A stretch of 64,000 nt of DNA, from NCBI GenBank assembly GCA_036495095.1, contig DASXNK010000148.1, positions 1 to 64,000 on the forward strand, written 5' to 3'. Each line of letters opens with the position of its first letter. The first letter of the stretch is position 1. Below the pieces are notes generated by a model. The model ran no database searches, was not told the origin of the DNA, and saw only the letters and a list, made by a program, of their open reading frames with translations. This document shows, piece after piece, positions 7,191 to 16,212 of the stretch. The position numbers and the translations under genes were made by a program. This DNA comes from Candidatus Dormiibacterota bacterium (GTDB taxonomy: Bacteria > Chloroflexota > Dormibacteria > Aeolococcales > Aeolococcaceae).

Positions 7191-8114
7191 TCAGGGCTCG
7201 CGATGCGGCTGGGGCAGCGGGCTCGGGGCGCTCTGGACCAGGCACACCGGCACCGGCTTGGGCAGAAGGCATCCGCCCGGAGCCGGCGGCGGCGGCGGTG
7301 GGGCGGTGACCCGGCAGGCGTAGTCGTGGTCGACGCTGTCGCTCCACTGCACCAGCCAGACCGCGCCACCGGTGAAGGCGTAGGCGGGGTCGCAGTAGTG
7401 CGGAGCGCTCGGATATCCGGCGGCGGGATCGGTCTCCGCGTACCAGACCGGCACCCCGGGCCGGTAGTCCCGTCCGGGGATCCGTGCCCACATCTCGTTG
7501 ATCGAGTAGATGCCCGCGCTCATGCCGCGCGACCGGAGCATGTCGAGCGCCGCCTCGATGACCCGGGCGTTGAGGGCGAGGCGGGGCGAATCGGCCCAGT
7601 AGTTGACGGTCTCGACGTCGAGCCACCACATCGCCGGCTCGGCGCCGGCGTCGGCGGCGCGGGCGACCGCGTCGGCAGCCGCGTTCCACCCGTAGTTGTA
7701 GGCGGTGCACGGGTTCTGGGCGGGCTCGCAGGCGCCCGCAGGACCCTGCAGCGCGTGGGCACCGAAGCTCTGGTACTCCGGGCGCGCGTAGTTGACGTTG
7801 AGGTACACCGAGGCGTGGGATCCCGCCCGGCGCGCCCAGGCGAACTCCGACGCGAAGCATGGGTTGCCGGTGAACGCGCGTCCCCCGGTGATGCCGACGA
7901 TGCCGAACGCCGGGTCGTCGGGGTAGCTGTGGCCGCACTGCGGGAAGGAGATGTCGTTGCCGACCGCCTGCGCCGGGTAGTGGGCGGCGGCGGCGGCGCG
8001 CACCGGGGTGTGGACGGCGAACCAGACGCCCAGGGCCGTGCTCAGCGCGAGCAGCACGCCGAGCAGGCGGAGGACGCGGACGGGAGCGGGAGGCGTCGTC
8101 GCCGGGAGGTGCAT
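7191..8114 (-). CDS. Secreted glycoside-hydrolase-like (GH25/DUF1906-type) protein
   Basis: 307 residues. A signal anchor (VLRLLGVLLALSTALGVWF) is followed by a barrel-like domain opening with QAVGNDISFPQCG, the Asp near the first strand that these lysozyme-like proteins share. A later strand, MWWLDVETVNYW, carries an Asp-x-Glu pair suited to acid/base catalysis. Near the end QWSDSVDHDYAC resembles the closing strand. The C-terminus is a short proline-rich tail with cysteines. Six or more Cys suggest disulphides outside the cell. A role in cell-wall glycan cleavage is an inference from fold-level resemblance. No clear Shine-Dalgarno is seen at ATG 8114. Confidence 0.65.
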   Translation of the reverse strand: MHLPATTPPAPVRVLRLLGVLLALSTALGVWFAVHTPVRAAAAAHYPAQAVGNDISFPQCGHSYPDDPAFGIVGITGGRAFTGNPCFASEFAWARRAGSHASVYLNVNYARPEYQSFGAHALQGPAGACEPAQNPCTAYNYGWNAAADAVARAADAGAEPAMWWLDVETVNYWADSPRLALNARVIEAALDMLRSRGMSAGIYSINEMWARIPGRDYRPGVPVWYAETDPAAGYPSAPHYCDPAYAFTGGAVWLVQWSDSVDHDYACRVTAPPPPPPAPGGCLLPKPVPVCLVQSAPSPLPQPHREP

Positions 8115-8203
8115 GGACGTGGAGGGGAAGGGTCGGCGGGCGTCGTCGGGCCCGGCTGCGAACCCTACCCCATCCCCGGCGGGTGCGCCAGCCCCCCGAC
8201 CGG

Positions 8204-9382
8204 TCAGTCGGGCTCCGCCGGGGTCTCCGACGCCGCGACGCCCGGCCGCGCCGCGCGGCGCTCGGCGGTGGCGGTGCGCAGCCTCTCCACCTCCTTGGGC
8301 ACCCGGTGGGCGGGGCGGCCGGGGGCCACGGCGACGCCGCGATGCCGGCGCGGTCCCGACCAGAGCGCCGGCGGGGCGTCGAGATGGGCGGCGAGCGCGC
8401 AGGCGGCCTCCTCGTAGTTCACCCGCCAGCCGCGGAAATGGATCCACGCCTCGTCGGCGCTGCGCTCGGGCACCCACCCCGCCCGCTCGAGGTGGGCGAG
8501 GGCGTCGTCGAAGTCCTCGCGGGTGAGCTGGATGGGGTCCTCGGGACGCGGATCCGGGTCGAAGCCGAGGTGCTGGTCGCGGGCCAGCTCGCGCACCGTC
8601 ACGTAGCCCATCCGGAGCAGCGGGCGGGCGTCCGCGGGGGCGCTGAGCGGGTTGAGGGAGAGGTGCAGCGCGGCGGCGTCGAGCACCGCGAGCAGGCCGA
8701 TGATCCAGGAGCGCATCGGCTGCGGCGAGCGGAAATAGACCAGCGTGCGGTAGGTGGTGTGGCTCTCCGACACGTCGGCGGCCCAGTCGGTCCACTGCTC
8801 GTACAGCCAGCCGAGCTTGCTGATGTTGTCGATCAGCTCGTGGCGGGCCAGCACCTCCGGACCCCATGCGGGCGCGCCGCCGAGGAACTCCAGCATGGTC
8901 ACCAGCCGCTCGCGGCGGTTGAATGCGCCGTACAGGGTGGGCAGATAGGCGATCTCGAGCGCGACCACCACCAGCCCTCCGGCGGCCGCGCAGAACACCA
9001 GCGCGGTCGAGGCTCCGCCCTGCGGGGCCACGAATCCCAGGGTGAACATCGACGAGCCGGCGAGGCGCAGCCCGTCGGGGAGCGAGCCCTGCCCCGGCCA
9101 CATCATCAGGCCGAAGCCGAGCACCAGCAGCAGGATCCACACCGCCAGCAGCGCCATCAGGAGGGCGGGGGCGCGCAGCGCCCAGAGGCGGTCGCGGGCG
9201 GTGTAGTCGTCGAGGCGGCCGCCCGCCAGCAGGAATGCGCGGTGGACGGCTCTGTCCACCACCCCGGTGATGAACGAACTCGTCGACCGCGGGATGACCA
9301 TCGTGATCAGGACGCTGTTGAGGGTCGCCACGATGATGACGACGCCCGCGGCGACGCCGATCCAGGACAGTGCGTTGCTCAT
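8204..9382 (-). CDS. Integral membrane protein with a cytosolic tail, ion-channel-like
   Basis: 392 residues. The N-terminal ~170 residues hold about four hydrophobic segments (WIGVAAGVVIIVATLNSVLI; ALLMALLAVWILLLVLGFGL; STALVFCAAAGGLVVVALEI; then a weaker one). Between the second and third lies SSMFTLGFVAP, which recalls the pore/selectivity segment of two-TM potassium channels (TLGF/YG) but lacks the following Gly-Asp. The ~220-residue C-terminal part is soluble and helical. Homologues I recall are only called membrane or ion-channel-like proteins. It is transcribed divergently from the Ig-repeat gene. Confidence 0.6.
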   Translation of the reverse strand: MSNALSWIGVAAGVVIIVATLNSVLITMVIPRSTSSFITGVVDRAVHRAFLLAGGRLDDYTARDRLWALRAPALLMALLAVWILLLVLGFGLMMWPGQGSLPDGLRLAGSSMFTLGFVAPQGGASTALVFCAAAGGLVVVALEIAYLPTLYGAFNRRERLVTMLEFLGGAPAWGPEVLARHELIDNISKLGWLYEQWTDWAADVSESHTTYRTLVYFRSPQPMRSWIIGLLAVLDAAALHLSLNPLSAPADARPLLRMGYVTVRELARDQHLGFDPDPRPEDPIQLTREDFDDALAHLERAGWVPERSADEAWIHFRGWRVNYEEAACALAAHLDAPPALWSGPRRHRGVAVAPGRPAHRVPKEVERLRTATAERRAARPGVAASETPAEPD

Positions 9383-9493
9383 GCCCTCACCAGGCCGGTT
9401 GCCAGTGGCTGCCACTCCTTGCCAGTCCGCTCGGAGCTTGTGACAATACCGGCTGCAATCCAGCCTACGTCGCAGCACCGGAGGGGCTCCCTC

Positions 9494-10573
9494 ATGTCCA
9501 CGTCCACGTCCACACGCCCCCGCGAGCTCCAACGCCGCGCTCTGGCGCGCCGCCGTCCCCACCTCGTGACCCTCGCGGTCGGGCTCTGCACCGCCGCGGT
9601 CTCGGCGATCTGGGTGACCGCCGTGGCCGCGCCGGCGCTCACCCCCACACAGTCGGCGGTGCGCTCCTCGCTCGATCCCTCGGTGGAGGGCCAGGCGGTC
9701 ACCCTGGTGGCGACCGTCGGCGCCGGCGGCGGCGCCCCGACCGGGACGGTCGACTTCAAGGACGGCGCCACCCTGCTCGCCACCCGCCCCGTGTCCGGCG
9801 GCCGCTCCAGCCTGACGATCAGCACCCTCACCGTCGGCGACCATCCCATCACCGCCGAGTACGGCGGCGACTCGACCTACGCGGCGTCGACCGCGCCGGC
9901 GGTGACCCAGACGGTGGCGACCGCCGGCACCGCCGCGTCGACCACCGCCCTCGCCTCCTCGGTGAACCCGTCCACGGTGGGACAGGCGGTGACCCTGGTG
10001 GCCACCGTGACCGGCGCCGGCAAGGCGCCCACCGGCAGCGTCAGCTTCCGCGACGGCGACAGCACCCTGTCGATCCGTCCCCTGTCGGGTGGCCGGGCCA
10101 GCCTGGTCACCTCGTCGCTCACCGCCGGCCCGCACACCCTGACCGCCGTCTACGGTGGCGATCCCACCTTCGCCACGTCGAGCTCGGCGGCGGTCAGCCA
10201 GACGGTGAGCCCGCCCGGCACCACCGCCACCAGGACCGCGGTCGCCTCCTCGGCGAATCCCTCCCGCAGCGGAGTGCCGGTCACCCTCACCGCCACCGTG
10301 AGCGCCTCCGGCGGCACCCCCACCGGCAGCGTGACCTTCAAGGACGGGGCCACCGTGCTGGCGGTGCGGCCACTGGCGGGCGGCCGGGCCACCCTGACCC
10401 TGCGCACCCTCGCCGCCGGGCCCCACACCATCACCGCGGTCTACAGCGGCAGTCCCAGCTTCGCCACCTCCACCTCCGCGCCGGTCAGCCAGTCGGTCAC
10501 CGCCGGGGCGGCCCCGGCGCCGTCCGGCAGCGCCCACGCCTCCCCGATGGCGCGCGGCACAATGACGCGCTGA
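9494..10573 (+). CDS. Secreted protein with three bacterial Ig-like repeats
   Basis: 359 residues. A Ser/Thr start and basic stretch precede a hydrophobic export signal (LVTLAVGLCTAAVSAIWVTAVAAPA). Three ~90-residue Ig-like (Big_3/5-type) repeats follow. Each contains an APTG(T/S)V-FKDG strand pair, a GGR(S/A)-L turn and an (I/L)TA(E/V)YGG-TFA closing strand, at about residues 50-145, 150-245 and 250-340. The C-terminal ~25 residues are Ala/Ser/Pro-rich without a visible sorting signal. Such repeats occur in surface adhesins and as spacers. A Shine-Dalgarno GGAGGGG lies 7 nt before the ATG. Confidence 0.8.
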   Translation: MSTSTSTRPRELQRRALARRRPHLVTLAVGLCTAAVSAIWVTAVAAPALTPTQSAVRSSLDPSVEGQAVTLVATVGAGGGAPTGTVDFKDGATLLATRPVSGGRSSLTISTLTVGDHPITAEYGGDSTYAASTAPAVTQTVATAGTAASTTALASSVNPSTVGQAVTLVATVTGAGKAPTGSVSFRDGDSTLSIRPLSGGRASLVTSSLTAGPHTLTAVYGGDPTFATSSSAAVSQTVSPPGTTATRTAVASSANPSRSGVPVTLTATVSASGGTPTGSVTFKDGATVLAVRPLAGGRATLTLRTLAAGPHTITAVYSGSPSFATSTSAPVSQSVTAGAAPAPSGSAHASPMARGTMTR

Positions 10574-10598
10574 CCGGTTCACCCGAGGAGGCGGATTG

Positions 10599-10655
10599 AT
10601 GAGCAAGGAGATCCTGCGGGTGCGGGGGGCGCTGCCCGAGGCGGTGAGCCGCTGA
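10599..10655 (+). CDS. Possible 18-residue leader peptide before cydA
   Basis: The reading frame MSKEILRVRGALPEAVSR ends 22 nt before cydA. It has a textbook Shine-Dalgarno (GAGGAGG, 7 nt spacing), far better than that of cydA itself. It is too short and too polar to be a CydX-type subunit. It could be a regulatory leader that couples ribosomes into cydA, or the remnant of a longer gene. Coding is inferred only from the ribosome-binding site and position. Confidence 0.35.
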   Translation: MSKEILRVRGALPEAVSR

Positions 10656-10677
10656 TCCGCGGCCCGCGGCCGGGCGG

Positions 10678-11988
10678 GTGAGCATGCTGGCGGGGGCCGG
10701 CTCCAACCTGCTCGCCGCCCGGTACCAGATGGCCCTCTCGCTCGGCTGGCACATCGTCGTCGCCTGCCTCGGCGTCGGTTTCCCGATCGTCATCCTGATC
10801 GCCGAGGGTCTGGGGCTGCGCCGCGGCGACACCGTGCACCGTGAGCTCGCCCGGCGCTGGTCACAGGCCGCCGCGGTGCTCTTCGCGGTCGGCGCGGTCT
10901 CGGGGACGATCCTCTCCTTCGAGATGGGCATCCTCTGGCCGCAGCTGATGGGCGGCTACGGCGCGGTGTTCGGGCTGCCCTTCGCACTCGAGGGATTCGC
11001 CTTCTTCATCGAGGCGATCTTCATCGGGATCTACCTCTACGGCTGGAACCGCCTGAGCCCGGTGCGCCACCTGCTCACCGGTGTGCCCGTGATCGTGGCC
11101 GGGGTCCTGTCGGCGTTCTTCGTGGTCTGCGCCAACGCCTGGATGAACGACCCCCAGGGCTTCCGGCTGGTGGGCGGGAGGGTGCTCGACCCCGACCCGA
11201 TCGCGGCCATGTTCAACCCGGCGACGCCGGTGCAGTCGGCGCACATGATCCTTGCCGCGATCATGGTCACGGGGTACCTCGTCGCCGGGGTGCACGCGCT
11301 CGGCCTGCTCCGAGGCCGGCGCGGGCCGGTGCAGCGGGCCGCCTTCCTGATCCCGTTCACCCTCGCGGCGCTGTTCACCCCGGCGCAGATCGTCGTCGGC
11401 GACGTCGCGGCGCGCTACGTCGCCGAGCGTCAGCCGGTGAAGCTGGCGGCGATGGAGGCGCAGCCGACGACCGAGATCGGGCCCGACGAGCACGTCGGCG
11501 GGGTGGTCGTCGGCGGGAAGCTGCGGTACGCGATCCCCATCCCCCACGGTCTCTCGCTGCTGCTCACCGGGCGCACCGACACCCGCGTGCCCGGGCTCGA
11601 CGCCGTGCCCGCCGACCAGCGGCCGCCGGTGAACGTGGTCCACCTCGCCTTCGACCTGATGGTCGGGATCGGCACCGGGCTGCTCGTCCTCGGTGGCTGG
11701 CTCGGGCTGAGCTGGGGGCGGCGCCGCGACCTGCCTCGCTCGCGCTGGTTCCTCCGCGCCGCGGTGCTGGCGGGGCCGGCGGCGGTGGCGGCGCTGGAGG
11801 CGGGCTGGGTGACGACCGAGGTGGGACGCCAGCCCTGGATCGTCTACCGGGTGATGCGCACCGCGGATGCGGTGAACACCGCGCCGGGCCTGGCCGTCGG
11901 CCTGTTCGTCCTCATCGCCGTGTACACGGTGCTCACCGTGTCCACCGTCTACGTGCTGCGCCGGCAGGGCCCGGTGGCGAGGTCCTGA
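10678..11988 (+). CDS. cydA: Cytochrome bd-type quinol oxidase subunit I
   Basis: 436 residues, nine hydrophobic segments. Haem ligands expected of the family can be placed: His in SLGWHIVVACLG near the N-terminus (b595), His in QSAHMILAAIM and Met in GRQPWIVYRVM (both b558). The quinol loop between helices 6 and 7 is short, so this is the short-Q-loop class. The enzyme oxidises quinol and reduces oxygen to water at the membrane with high affinity. The start is GTG 10678 or ATG 10684, both with a poor ribosome-binding site. cydB starts 4 nt after the stop. No cydCD or cydX is seen nearby. Confidence 0.95.
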   Translation: MSMLAGAGSNLLAARYQMALSLGWHIVVACLGVGFPIVILIAEGLGLRRGDTVHRELARRWSQAAAVLFAVGAVSGTILSFEMGILWPQLMGGYGAVFGLPFALEGFAFFIEAIFIGIYLYGWNRLSPVRHLLTGVPVIVAGVLSAFFVVCANAWMNDPQGFRLVGGRVLDPDPIAAMFNPATPVQSAHMILAAIMVTGYLVAGVHALGLLRGRRGPVQRAAFLIPFTLAALFTPAQIVVGDVAARYVAERQPVKLAAMEAQPTTEIGPDEHVGGVVVGGKLRYAIPIPHGLSLLLTGRTDTRVPGLDAVPADQRPPVNVVHLAFDLMVGIGTGLLVLGGWLGLSWGRRRDLPRSRWFLRAAVLAGPAAVAALEAGWVTTEVGRQPWIVYRVMRTADAVNTAPGLAVGLFVLIAVYTVLTVSTVYVLRRQGPVARS

Positions 11989-11992
11989 TCGC

Positions 11993-13003
11993 GTGGCGCA
12001 GATCGTGCTCGTGTTCCTCTGGGTCGGGATCACCGCCTACGTGCTCTTCGGCGGCGCCGACTTCGGCGCCGGGCTCTGGGACCTGCTCGCCGGCGGAGCC
12101 GAGCAGGGGAAGCGGGAGCGGGCGCGCATCGAGCACTCCATCGGGCCGGTGTGGGAGGCAAACCACGTCTGGCTGATCTTCGCCCTCGTGGTGGTCTGGA
12201 CCGCCTTCCCCACCGCCTTCGCGGCGGTCATGGCGACGCTGTCGATCCCGCTCACCGCGGTCGCCTTCGGCGTCATCCTCCGCGGCTCCGCCTTCGCGTT
12301 CCGCAAGTCGGTGACCGAGCTGCCGCTGCAGCGGCTGTTCGGCGCCAGCTTCGCGCTCTCCTCGGTGGTCACCCCGTTCTTCCTCGGCACCGCCGCCGGA
12401 GCGATCGCCTCCGGCCGGGTGCCGACGACCATCGGCGAGGGCGACGTCCTGCACAGCTGGTTCACCCCCAGCGGCGTCCTCGGCGGGGCGCTGGCGGTGG
12501 GCGTCTGCAGCTACCTCGCCGCCGTCTACCTCTGCGCCGACGCCCGCCGCTCCGGCGAGGGCGACCTCGCCGCGCGCTTCCGCCAGCGCGCCCTGCTGAT
12601 GGGGGTGCTGGTGGGCCTGATCGCGCTGGGTGGGATCGAGGTGCTCCACCAGGACGCCCCCCGCATGTTCGACCGCCTCACCGGCCCGGCGCTGCCGCTG
12701 ATCTTCGCCAGCGGCGCCCTCGGCCTCGCCTCCCTGGTGCTGCTGCAGATGCGGCGGTACCTGGCGGTGCGGGTGAGCGCCGCCCTGGCGGTGGTGGGGG
12801 TGCTCTGGGGATGGGCGGTGGCGCAGTACCCCATGCTGCTGGGCACCCACCTCAGCATCGACGAGGGGGCGGCGCCGGCGTCGACGCTGCGGCCGCTGGT
12901 GGTGTGCCTGGCCGCCGGGACGGCGCTGCTGGTGCCGTCGCTGCTGCTGCTCTACGGCATGTTCCAGAGCGAGCCCGGCGAGGACGCTCGGATCCAGCCC
13001 TAG
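11993..13003 (+). CDS. cydB: Cytochrome bd-type quinol oxidase subunit II
   Basis: 336 residues, about eight to nine hydrophobic segments, beginning with the conserved [17 protein letters not shown] segment of Cyd[17 protein letters not shown] and the preceding Arg-rich loop are also typical. It forms the heterodimeric oxidase with CydA and lies 4 nt downstream of it with a GTG start, so the two are co-translated. The stop overlaps the stop of the convergent folE by 4 nt. Confidence 0.95.
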   Translation: MAQIVLVFLWVGITAYVLFGGADFGAGLWDLLAGGAEQGKRERARIEHSIGPVWEANHVWLIFALVVVWTAFPTAFAAVMATLSIPLTAVAFGVILRGSAFAFRKSVTELPLQRLFGASFALSSVVTPFFLGTAAGAIASGRVPTTIGEGDVLHSWFTPSGVLGGALAVGVCSYLAAVYLCADARRSGEGDLAARFRQRALLMGVLVGLIALGGIEVLHQDAPRMFDRLTGPALPLIFASGALGLASLVLLQMRRYLAVRVSAALAVVGVLWGWAVAQYPMLLGTHLSIDEGAAPASTLRPLVVCLAAGTALLVPSLLLLYGMFQSEPGEDARIQP

Positions 13004-13665
13004 GGCTGCCGGCGCACGTCGCTGTGCACCAGCGAGAGGAACTCCTCGCGGGTGCGCGGGTCGCCGAGGAAGACGCCCCGCATGCTCGAGGTCACGGTGC
13101 GGCTGTTCTGCTGCTGCACCCCCCGCATCATCATGCAGAGGTGGGCGGCCTCGATGATGACGCCGACCCCGGCGGGCGCGAGCACCTCGTCGACCGCCTC
13201 GGCGATCTCGGTGGTGAGCCGCTCCTGCACCTGCAGCCGTCGCGCGAACACCTCGACGAGGCGGGGCAGCTTGCTCAGCCCGATGATCCGGCCGTCGGGG
13301 ATGTAGGCGACGTGCGCCCTGCCGAAGAAGGGCAGCAGGTGGTGCTCGCAGAGGCTGTACACCTCGATGTCCTTCACCAGCACCATCTCCGAGTAGGGCT
13401 CGGCGAAGACGGCGCCGTTGACCACGCCGTGGACGTCCTGGCGATAGCCGCTGGTGAGGAAGTCGAGGCTGCGCGCCACCCGCTCCGGGGTGTTGCGCAG
13501 GCCCTCGCGGGTGAGGTCCTCGCCCACCCGGCAGAGCAGCGCCGCAACCAGCGCGTCGGTGCCGGCGTCGACGAGCGCCACATCGGGAAGCTCGCAGGAG
13601 CGGTTGCCCCGGAGGGTGCGTGGCGGCCGCGCCGAGGGCCGTGGATGCGCGGTCACGCGCGGCAT
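13000..13665 (-). CDS. folE: GTP cyclohydrolase I
   Basis: 221 residues converting GTP to 7,8-dihydroneopterin triphosphate, the first step of folate (and possibly queuosine) synthesis; a cytosolic decamer in the family. Zinc ligands are visible: Cys and His in [10 protein letters not shown] and Cys in [12 protein letters not shown]. The GTP-contacting QNSRTVTSS follows, and the fold signature [24 protein letters not shown] lies between. The N-terminal ~25 residues are a Pro/Arg-rich extension. No other folate genes are adjacent. Confidence 0.95.
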   Translation of the reverse strand: MPRVTAHPRPSARPPRTLRGNRSCELPDVALVDAGTDALVAALLCRVGEDLTREGLRNTPERVARSLDFLTSGYRQDVHGVVNGAVFAEPYSEMVLVKDIEVYSLCEHHLLPFFGRAHVAYIPDGRIIGLSKLPRLVEVFARRLQVQERLTTEIAEAVDEVLAPAGVGVIIEAAHLCMMMRGVQQQNSRTVTSSMRGVFLGDPRTREEFLSLVHSDVRRQP

Positions 13666-13717
13666 GGTATCGCCAACGCACCGCAGCGCCGCGTGGTCGC
13701 GCGCGGACCCGAGAGAA

Positions 13718-13753
13718 GGGGCCGCCCACCGAGGAGGAGGGGTGGGCGGCCCC
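13718..13753. terminator. 13-bp hairpin after the acyl-CoA synthetase gene
   Basis: A perfect 13-bp G/C stem (13718-13730 with 13741-13753) encloses a 10-nt purine loop. It lies 95 nt past the acyl-CoA synthetase stop and upstream of folE, both on the minus strand. The minus-strand flank is CTTCTCTC rather than a U run, so termination is plausible but not certain; it could instead be a structured folE leader. Confidence 0.5.
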
Positions 13754-13848
13754 CGGACGTGGTGTCAGCCCAGTGCGGGAACCGTCTCGTACAACGCTCG
13801 TTGGCCCTGAAACTTGTGGTGTCTTTGGAGGGTGCGTGGTTCCCGGGC

Positions 13849-15363
13849 TCAGCGGGGCGATCGCAGCAGGAGCAGCTCGCGCAGCTCACCCTTGCGCACC
13901 TTCCCCGAGGCGGTGCGGGGAAGGCTGTCGAGCACGTGCCAGAGCCGCGGCCGCTTGTACTCGGCGAGCTGCTCGCGGCAGAGCCGCTCGAGGTCGGCGA
14001 CCGGGTCGCCCGCGCTCCGTGGACGCAGCACCAGCGCCGCCGCCACCTCCTCGCCGAGGTCGGGGTCGGGTATCCCCAGCACCGCCGCCTCGGCCACCGC
14101 GGGATGCGACTCGAGCAGCCGCTCGACCTCGCGCGCGGCGACGTTGTTGCCCCCGCGCACGATCACCTCCTTGAGCCGGCCGGTGACCGTCACCCGGCCG
14201 CCGGCGCCGACCCGTCCGAGGTCGCCGGTGCGGAGGAGGCCGCCGCGGAGAACCTCGGCGGTGGCGCGGCGGTCGCGGTCGTAGCCGAGGAACATCGAGG
14301 GCGCCGCCGCCTCGAGCTCGCCCTCGGCGCCGCCCCCGGCGACCCGCACCACGACCCCGCGGAGGGGGAGGCCGACGTCCCCCGGCTCGCCGCCGTCCGC
14401 GGGCACCTCGCGCACCGTCAGCGGCGAGACCTCGGTCATGCCGTAGCGCTCGAGCAGCCGGCCGTCGAGGCAGCGGTGGAGCCGCGCCGGCAGCCCCTCG
14501 GGGAGCGGCGCGCCGCTGACCACGCAGAGGCGCACCCCGGTCCAGGGCGTGGTCGAGGCCTCGGCGAGGCGGGCGAGCAGGGTGGGCACCGCCTGGACGA
14601 CGGTCACCTCGCCGCCGGCGAGCAGCCGCTGCACCTCGGCGACGGCCGGACGGCGGAGCAGCCGCACCGCGGCGCCGGCCAGCAGCGACGCGTTGAGGAC
14701 CGCGCTCATCCCGAAGCTGTGGGCCAGCGGCAGGGCGCCGAGCTGGACGTCGGCGGGGGAGAGGCCGAGCATCTCGGCGGCCACCGCGCCGGCATTGAGC
14801 AGCAGGCCGGCGTGGGAGTGGAGTACGCGGCGCGGGGTGCCGGTGGTACCGGAGGTGGCGAGGATCACCGCCGGGGTGCCCGCCGGCAGCGGCGGCGGGT
14901 CGGCGGGCGGGTGCTCGACGAGGGTGGCGAGGTCGAGGCTGTCCCGGCCCGGCGGCGCGCCCCCGGGGGTCTCGACGACCACCAGCCGGCGGGCGCCGGT
15001 GCCCGCCAGCTCGAGGGCGGCGGCGGCGGCCCCGGCGTTGTCCGGGTCGCAGGCGACCACCCGGGCGCGCATCGCGCGCAGCGCCCGGGCGACCTCGGCG
15101 GGCGGCGAGCTGGTGGACACGGGTGCGACCACGCAGCCACGGCGCAGGGCGCCGTAGTAGAGCGGAGGGAAGGCGAGGCCGTTGCCACAGAGCACCGCGA
15201 CCCGGTGGCCGGCGCCGGCCCCCTCGCGCTCCAGCCAGGCGGCGACCCCGGCGGCGGCGCGGTCGAGGGCGGACGCGGTGAGGACGGCCCCCTCGAGGCG
15301 GAGCAGCGCCGCCTCGGGGTCGCGGTGGGCGGCCACCCACGGGAGGGCCGCCAGGGTCAGCAC
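13849..15363 (-). CDS. AMP-forming acyl-CoA synthetase / ligase
   Basis: 504 residues of the ANL superfamily: activates a carboxylic acid to an acyl-adenylate and then an acyl-CoA. Visible motifs are the phosphate loop ILATSGTTGTPRR, ERYGMTEVSPL (A5), LRTGDLGRV (A7), the hinge GRLKEVIVRGG (A8) and the catalytic Lys in PRTASGKVRK (A10). The N-terminal domain is Ala-rich. The acyl substrate cannot be read from sequence; medium/long-chain fatty or aromatic acids are common. It starts 12 nt after the stop of the proline-rich wHTH protein, so the two are co-transcribed. Confidence 0.9.
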   Translation of the reverse strand: MLTLAALPWVAAHRDPEAALLRLEGAVLTASALDRAAAGVAAWLEREGAGAGHRVAVLCGNGLAFPPLYYGALRRGCVVAPVSTSSPPAEVARALRAMRARVVACDPDNAGAAAAALELAGTGARRLVVVETPGGAPPGRDSLDLATLVEHPPADPPPLPAGTPAVILATSGTTGTPRRVLHSHAGLLLNAGAVAAEMLGLSPADVQLGALPLAHSFGMSAVLNASLLAGAAVRLLRRPAVAEVQRLLAGGEVTVVQAVPTLLARLAEASTTPWTGVRLCVVSGAPLPEGLPARLHRCLDGRLLERYGMTEVSPLTVREVPADGGEPGDVGLPLRGVVVRVAGGGAEGELEAAAPSMFLGYDRDRRATAEVLRGGLLRTGDLGRVGAGGRVTVTGRLKEVIVRGGNNVAAREVERLLESHPAVAEAAVLGIPDPDLGEEVAAALVLRPRSAGDPVADLERLCREQLAEYKRPRLWHVLDSLPRTASGKVRKGELRELLLLRSPR

Positions 15364-15375
15364 GCGCCCCGCGGG

Positions 15376-16068
15376 CTAGCGGAGCCGGTACTCGGCCGGC
15401 CTGCCGCCGGTGTTGACCACCCTCTCCGACGCCCGCTCCAGGACCCGGCGCACCTGCTGGCCGCTCACCGGGTCGGCGAGGCGCTGGCGGATCTCGGCGA
15501 TGCTCACCGGCCGTCCGCTCTTGCGCATGATGCCGAGCACCTGGCGGGTGAGCGCGTCCACGGGGCCGTGGCCGTTGGTGGCCGGCTCGGGGGTCTCGAC
15601 CTCGACCGGCGGCTCCACCACGCCCGGCGCGTCGGCGCCGTGCTCGACCGCCTCGGGTGTGGCCGGCGCCGCCACCACCGCGGGCAGGGTGGGCGGGGGA
15701 GGCATGGAGATGGAGGCGGGGCGGGACGGCGCGGGCTCGGCGCGCAGCCGGCCCAGGAGCGCGGGCAGGTCGTCGAGCAGCTGCCGGACGAATCCGGCCG
15801 AGCCGCTCACCTCGACCTCGCGCTCGCCGTCGCGCAGCCGCACGGTGTGCAGCTGCTCGGCCGCCGGGCGCGGTGCAGAGGGGGGCGGCGCGCCTCCCGG
15901 GCGTGGTGTGAAGGGCGCGCCCCCGGGGCGGGGGGTGAAGGGTGCGCCACCGGGACGGGGGGCGAAGGGCGGGCCGCCGGGGCCGCGCGGCGCGAACGGA
16001 GGTGCGCCGGCGGGACGGGGACGCTGCGGGGCGAAGGGGGGGCGGCCGCGGGGGCGATCATCGGGCAT
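15376..16068 (-). CDS. Proline-rich repeat protein with C-terminal winged-helix-like domain
   Basis: 230 residues, not recognised as a named family. Residues 1-70 are an Arg/Pro/Gly low-complexity region with near-perfect copies of PFTPRPGGA/PFAPRGPGG repeats. Residues ~72-105 form a small mixed segment (TVRLRDGEREVEVSG, then a helix). A Pro/Ala linker follows, and the last ~65 residues (DALTRQVLGIMRKSGRPVSIAEIRQRL, wing ending NTGGRPAEYRLR) look like a winged helix that could bind DNA. TACACT lies 9 nt before the ATG. It is the first gene of an apparent two-gene unit with the acyl-CoA synthetase. Confidence 0.7.
   Translation of the reverse strand: MPDDRPRGRPPFAPQRPRPAGAPPFAPRGPGGPPFAPRPGGAPFTPRPGGAPFTPRPGGAPPPSAPRPAAEQLHTVRLRDGEREVEVSGSAGFVRQLLDDLPALLGRLRAEPAPSRPASISMPPPPTLPAVVAAPATPEAVEHGADAPGVVEPPVEVETPEPATNGHGPVDALTRQVLGIMRKSGRPVSIAEIRQRLADPVSGQQVRRVLERASERVVNTGGRPAEYRLR
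15885..16050 (-). repeat. Tandem repeat encoding the Pro/Gly-rich segment
   Basis: Imperfect direct repeats of about 27-30 bp encode the (A/P)PF(A/T)PRPGG units within the proline-rich protein gene. Copy number may vary between strains through slippage. Confidence 0.6.
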
Positions 16069-16212
16069 GGGACGGCGAGTGTACCCGACCCATCCTTCCT
16101 CGCCGATGATCGCCGCAATTGTTCACGTCACGTCGTCGTTACACCCTCAGACCACCGATGCAGCCCGGCACCGCCGCCGGCGGTACCGAGCCCCGATCAG
16201 GAGGAGCGCGAG

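Noticed and set aside
10678-13003. Respiratory operon including CydX or CydCD
   Set aside because: No CydX-like hydrophobic micro-protein or CydCD transporter gene lies next to cydAB; the 18-codon frame upstream is polar.
13666-13848. Folate or preQ1 riboswitch upstream of folE
   Set aside because: Only a simple 13-bp hairpin is present; the conserved ligand-binding segments of those riboswitches are missing.
15885-16050. CRISPR-like array
   Set aside because: The repeats are in frame, imperfect, adjacent without unique spacers, and encode the proline-rich arm of a protein.
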